The notes under the pieces: model-generated | Told to the model about the DNA's origin: nothing | Databases searched by the model: none | What the model saw: the letters and a program-made list of their open reading frames with translations, nothing else | Assembly (NCBI GenBank): GCA_016648135.1 | Contig: JADDOH010011134.1 | Location: forward strand, 1 to 64,000 | Length of the DNA stretch: 64,000 nt | From: Agrypnia vestita | Lineage: Eukaryota; Arthropoda; Insecta; Trichoptera; Phryganeidae | Direction of reading: 5' to 3' | Made by a program: the position numbers and the translations under genes | Shown: piece by piece, positions 61,501 through 64,000 of the stretch | Numbering within the stretch: the first letter of the stretch is position 1 | How the letters are laid out: each line of letters starts with the position of its first letter

Positions 61501-61825
61501 TCTACGATTTTCGCTAACTATTACCATTACTAATTACTAACCATCCCTTATTGATTACATACACCTTTGGTTAATCCTAACTATGTGTTTATTTACTATT
61601 ACATTTAAAGTGTTATTGATTATATTTCAGGTTAAGAAATTTATTGACATAATAACTAAGAGAGCGATAAAGTTGGGGAAAGATGTTTTTACAAGTGCTG
61701 AACTATGCCAGCTTCATAAGGCATGTAATTTAACCGGGGATGCGAAAAATCTTATTGAAGCACTTCATGTGCATTCTTACCTACTTCTAAAAGGGCCAGG
61801 TATCTACAAAGTTTTAACTTTGTGA
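46548..61825 (+). CDS. Mcm8: DNA helicase MCM8, complete 14-exon gene
   Basis: Exons: 46548-46785, 49306-49538, 51352-51439, 52505-52636, 53502-53617, 53700-53804, 54027-54173, 54819-55038, 55509-55794, 58295-58385, 58485-58612, 58858-59083, 59899-60060, 61631-61825. All introns are GT-AG, phases agree throughout, and the sum is 2367 nt, 788 residues. The N-terminus is Arg/Gly-rich with [10 protein letters not shown], as in vertebrate MCM8. The OB-fold region has a C4 zinc site (C213, C216, C235, C238). The AAA+ core has Walker A GDPGLGKS at about 407-414, Walker B with D470-E471, and the LLSRFD arginine finger at R539. A C-terminal winged-helix-like part ends [17 protein letters not shown]8 partners MCM9 in homologous-recombination repair and meiosis; in Drosophila the orthologue REC is highly diverged, while this one is conventional. 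The segment at the exon 2/3 junction is about 20 residues shorter than in human, so a small exon could have been missed. Function by family homology. Confidence 0.95.
47090..47350 (+). repeat. Single-unit copy of the G-rich repeat, in Mcm8 intron 1
   Basis: The head CTAGCTGTTCCTATCCGGCG, then TTGCACGGGTTAAG, is followed by the GGCTGGGATGGATAGG-like middle and one TATGCAAAAATTTGGGTAC unit. It relates to 35976-36860 and 37410-38050. A following stretch (47490-47660) also resembles 36880-37030. Confidence 0.6.
48361..49113 (+). repeat. Intron 1 repeat block A
   Basis: AACTATTTTGAGTAGCTTCA and the next 160 bp, and the end TTTTTTGCTTGTATGCGCTG, both recur in Mcm8 intron 9 at 57980-58195. In that copy about 540 bp of the middle is absent. 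Non-coding. Confidence 0.65.
48883..49019 (+). repeat. Directly repeated hairpin unit within block A
   Basis: Two copies, about 48883-48931 and 48971-49019, each containing TAGCCGTAGGACGAATTACG followed by GCTAGAATTTTAAATC. The core TAGCCGTA...TACGGCTA is self-complementary. Confidence 0.65.
49891..50003. mobile_element. Hairpin MITE candidate in Mcm8 intron 2
   Basis: GCGGCACTTCACTAGGCGAT and, reversed, the right end CGAATCGCGAAGTAAGGTGT are complementary with mismatches. They enclose a near-perfect inner stem GTCCTATTTTAA/TTAAAATAGGAC. Confidence 0.5.
50517..51240 (+). repeat. Intron 2 repeat block B
   Basis: About 720 bp, starting TGAGTTTAATCGACT and ending CAGATTCACTGTAACATATA. It is recognisable in full in intron 9 at 57266-57985. 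It contains ATAGAGAATATGCTC, GAGACACAAAACGCAAAATA and the AAAAGCATAGATTTTTACGG MITE core. Non-coding. Confidence 0.75.
51512..52042. mobile_element. TIR element in Mcm8 intron 3
   Basis: GGGGCCATTCAAGTATTACG at the left and, reversed, GGTGCCATTCAAGTATTACG at the right give inverted ends of about 27 bp around a 531-bp element. The flanking TTG on both sides is a possible 3-bp target duplication. G-rich strings (GGGGGATGGGGGTG, GGGGGGGG) sit just inside both ends. Confidence 0.65.
52800..52985 (-). repeat. Repeat fragment with doubled AT unit, Mcm8 intron 4
   Basis: AAATTGCGTAAATTGTAAAT is duplicated in tandem, followed by a GC-richer run (GGGGAAGCAGGGGATACCAT, CCAGCCGGCCGTGACAGG). On the minus strand this reads [20 protein letters not shown] without a domain. 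It is probably a LINE or SINE tail. Confidence 0.35.
54301..54319. repeat. (TAA)n microsatellite in Mcm8 intron 7
   Basis: A short pure trinucleotide run. About 54420-54530 downstream resembles the centre of the TATACAGG foldback family. Confidence 0.75.
56289..56585 (-). mobile_element. Possible Penelope-type endonuclease fragment, Mcm8 intron 9
   Basis: A 98-codon minus-strand frame reads [46 protein letters not shown]. The order K-x-H-x-x-x-x-R, then S-x-H-x-x-x-x-x-H, then R-x-x-x-E-x-x-E-I recalls the C-terminal part of GIY-YIG endonucleases of Penelope-like elements. The catalytic GIY/YIG residues are not in the fragment, so this is tentative. Confidence 0.35.
56640..57240 (-). mobile_element. 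LINE reverse transcriptase fragment, Mcm8 intron 9
   Basis: Minus strand: [20 protein letters not shown], then [11 protein letters not shown] and [21 protein letters not shown]-x-x-A-Y/F-D-x-V is RT motif A with its catalytic Asp. No YxDD box or full domain follows; stops interrupt downstream. Confidence 0.7.
57266..57979 (+). repeat. Copy of block B in Mcm8 intron 9
   Basis: Matches 50517-51240 end to end with scattered substitutions and small indels. It joins directly to a copy of block A at a shared TATACATTT-like string. Confidence 0.75.
57980..58195 (+). repeat. Copy of block A, internally shortened, Mcm8 intron 9
   Basis: Matches 48340-48535 and then 49076-49113. It lies after block B, whereas in introns 1 and 2 block A comes before block B. 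Confidence 0.7.
60246..60368. mobile_element. Complete hairpin MITE in Mcm8 intron 13
   Basis: TATCAAGTTGGATTAAAGTA and its complement at 60349-60368 form the outer stem. GAGCATAGATTTTT and AAAAATCTATGCTTT form the inner stem around TTCGATTGGTGGAGAACGC. This is the best-preserved member of the family and defines its ends. Confidence 0.8.
61449..61511. mobile_element. Small member of the hairpin MITE family, Mcm8 intron 13
   Basis: AAAGCATAGATTTTTACGAA is answered by GTAAAAATCTACGATTTTCG around an ATTGGTGAATTA loop. The outer arms are lost. Confidence 0.6.
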
Positions 61826-61928
61826 TGTGATATTTAGATTATAAGTTGAGATTTTCAATTAATTAATTAATTTATTTATGAAATAGGAATAATTCAAAAA
61901 GATGTTATATTGTATACCATGTCATATT

Positions 61929-61934
61929 AATAAA
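61929..61934 (+). terminator. Polyadenylation signal of Mcm8
   Basis: AATAAA about 105 bp after the stop codon. Confidence 0.65.
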
Positions 61935-63466
61935 ATGGCTTGAATATTTATGTATAATTATTAATTTAACTGCATTTATTTACATGATAGTTTATCATAA
62001 GTGTATTTTGTGACTCTAATTAATTAATCCCAGTTAACAAATTCTAAATAATCAACAATTCACATAAATTAAAAAAATTGTCAAAAATATAAATGACATC
62101 AACACTGAAATTCACATACTTGACATCTGATATGGAAATGTAAACTTACTAAATATAAAATAAAAGAATCATGAAGTCAGCAAAAATTTATGACACTCAA
62201 AGACATAAACTCCGTAAATAAAAATCTTATTCTATTTACGAGCACAATGTGAACATTATGCTCGTAAATAGAATAAGATTTTTCTAGTGGTGCAGTAGGA
62301 CAGCCTACTGCGCTACAAGAAAGCAGACTGAGCATTACCTGCACAATTTTCATCCTCAGCCTTTTTCGTTCTTGGTGGAAAGTCTTCACTGTATTTCAGA
62401 CATAGTTTTAAAAAGTGTTTTTATACAGAACAATGCTTTCATATAGAACAATAGCTATAGTCTATTTTACATGTTTTGTATACATATATAGTTGTGAAAT
62501 AAAAACTCGGCTATCTGACCCGTATTTTAAATTAGCGTGCAAACTAAAGCAGAATGGCAACCAAAGGTTGGTCATCACGTCAATGTGCGTCTGTACGCAA
62601 TAGCAACGCAGCGAAAGATGCCCGCCGGTGAGATAAGAGAAAATTAATCAATTAGCTCCGGGCTCCGCCACCGAATAGCGGGGTGATTGTCTGCCATTAA
62701 CCGTACATCTTAATATATTTAAATGAGTGAATCTAATTTTTCAATTCTTAAACCTGCCGCGGTTCACCATATTCCAAAAAATGCAAAATGTACCTTGTAT
62801 AAGTACCTAAATGTAGAAGTCTGCCGCAGTGTCTGAAGTGTATTCTAAGTCTTAAGTGTATTTCAAGGGTTCAAAAATTATTAAAAAAAAAAAACGGGGT
62901 TTTCGAATTATTAAGTTTTATGAATTTAACATTTTTAGTATTGTGTGTGTAAAATTTTACGTGTTTGAATTAACATCGTTTTACTTATATGCACTATGTT
63001 ATTGTGAAACAAACAAATAAAATATCTGTAAAAATGCAAAAAGATGTTACATATTTCCGAATTTACACAAGTCGGAAAATTACTGTCATACATATGTAGG
63101 TAGAACAAAACTACTTTTCCTAGTAAATTTATATACATATTTCATACTTGGGAATAGAATCCCTTTATTACTATGAATGTAACCCCCGTGAATAACGAGG
63201 GGACTACATTTTTATTTATAAAATAAATAGGAATGTTTTTTAAATATCACAGAATTAAAAATCAACACTTTTGCCATACTTAAATTCTACTTAATTACCA
63301 ATTTTATGTTGTATATTATTAATCTTTTTTAAGAAAAGTCAAAGTAGAAAAAACCGAGATCTCGGAAGAATTAAGGTTAAAATTCCAAGATGCACTGATT
63401 GTAAGGTCGACTACCAGTATTCTCATAAATGGTAACAATTAACTCATAAAAATTTGTGAAAAAGGG
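61935..63466. other. Gap between the convergent Mcm8 and rasp genes
   Basis: AT-rich except for a GC-richer patch at about 62530-62700 that I could not identify. Holds the perfect inverted repeat described separately. A minus-strand AATAAA (TTTATT near 63213) could serve rasp. Confidence 0.45.
62220..62283. repeat. Perfect 25-bp inverted repeat with 14-nt loop
   Basis: The left arm at 62220-62244 (AAAAATCTTATTCTATTTAC, then GAGCA) is the exact complement of 62259-62283. The loop is CAATGTGAACATTA, itself partly self-complementary. In RNA from either strand it would make a 25-bp hairpin. No matching family member was noticed elsewhere in the window. Confidence 0.93.
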
Positions 63467-63932
63467 TTATGTAAGAACTTTTCTTGCATTTACTAAATTC
63501 AGGAATTGGGAAACTCTACATGAGCTGTAAAGACATGTAAACATTATAATAAAGCTGTAACAAGATTGCTCAAAAAGTCTCTGGACATAAATATTGCCTA
63601 TTTCCGATCCCGCAAAGAAATAAAAATTAGACAATGCGGAAATGATTAGTATAGGAGTTGACAAAAGAGCATTAAAATTATCATTCATAGAGTCTGTCTT
63701 GAGTATAGATGTTCTAAATTTTCTATGAAGTGCACTTTGGGATATTGTAGTGCCCACACTTTCCATAACGATTCCCAAATAGTTGAGGATTGTCCAAATA
63801 AGAATAAAACCGTGAGCACCATGCCAGAAGAACACAAATGTAAAACAAATTAATGAAGCAAAGGCTCTCATAAACGATAACCATATCACATTGTGTTTTT
63901 CAATTCCTTTTATTGCTGGCTTGTAAATATAC
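63467..63932 (-). CDS. rasp: rasp/HHAT terminal exon (protein-cysteine N-palmitoyltransferase)
   Basis: The last exon of an MBOAT-family acyltransferase on the minus strand. An acceptor TTTTCCAG precedes a split Arg codon, then YIYKPAIKG. FVFFWHGAHGFILIWTILNY holds the invariant MBOAT His (WHG) and is followed by LGIVMES. AGSEIGNIYVQRLF and a hydrophobic C-terminal segment match the order in human HHAT (YWHG, ALNWLGV, GGNEVGKTYWNRIF). Rasp adds palmitate to the N-terminal Cys of Hedgehog (and of Spitz in flies) in the ER/Golgi membrane. About 154 residues are present, roughly a third of a ~500-residue enzyme; the upstream exons lie beyond the right edge. Three or four membrane helices are visible. 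Convergent with Mcm8. Confidence 0.9.
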
Positions 63933-64000
63933 CTGGAAAATAAATATGTATACATATTTTATATGAACTTTTGGGATAAAAATGAAAATGAAAATATGTA

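Overview
This is a eukaryotic, AT-rich, repeat-laden window. It is most likely an insect and probably a lepidopteran. The reasons are spliced genes with insect-like proteins, short pyrimidine-tract introns, an old mariner element, many non-LTR retrotransposon scraps, several MITE families, and frequent short GTAGGTACCTAC-type strings of the kind common in moth and butterfly DNA. The order-level assignment is an inference; no phylogeny could be run.

Four protein-coding genes can be supported. (1) 23857-28842 (+): a PDZ-domain scaffold of about 1188 residues in four coding exons, one of them 3.1 kb, with two PDZ domains near the C-terminus; the last resembles the IL16/PDZD2/Drosophila big bang group. 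(2) 43448-44605 (-): a complete intronless CRELD-family gene with signal peptide, WE region, EGF-like modules and a double membrane segment. (3) 46548-61825 (+): a complete 14-exon Mcm8 gene (788 residues) whose introns are packed with repeats. (4) 63467-63932 (-): the last exon of rasp/HHAT, the MBOAT acyltransferase that palmitoylates Hedgehog. It is convergent with Mcm8, and the rest of the gene lies beyond the window. A short orphan terminal exon with its own polyadenylation signal lies at 33527-33657 and could not be identified.

The rest is largely mobile-element landscape. 1-23 kb: no recognisable host gene; foldback elements with TA ends, a PIF/Harbinger-like MITE, LINE fragments, tRNA-derived SINE sequence, a dense array of heat-shock-element pentamers (12.7-12.9 kb) and a 60-copy 7-bp array (15.3-15.7 kb). 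29-43 kb: paired foldbacks, two hAT-like MITEs with perfect 8-bp target duplications, a second Harbinger-like MITE nested in a LINE reverse transcriptase, G-rich ~120-bp tandem units, two oppositely oriented copies of one LINE (one deleted between direct repeats and then hit by a hAT MITE), and a decayed full-length mariner. 46-62 kb: Mcm8, with intron blocks duplicated and reordered between introns 1, 2 and 9. 62-63.5 kb: the gap between convergent genes, holding a perfect 25-bp inverted repeat.

The genes do not form a pathway. They are independent neighbours: a polarity/junction-type scaffold, an ER-resident CRELD protein, a meiotic/repair helicase and a Hedgehog-modifying enzyme. Creld and Mcm8 are divergent, 1.9 kb apart; Mcm8 and rasp are convergent. 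Exon boundaries were derived by hand from splice consensus, reading phase and remembered family sequence, so they need transcript support.
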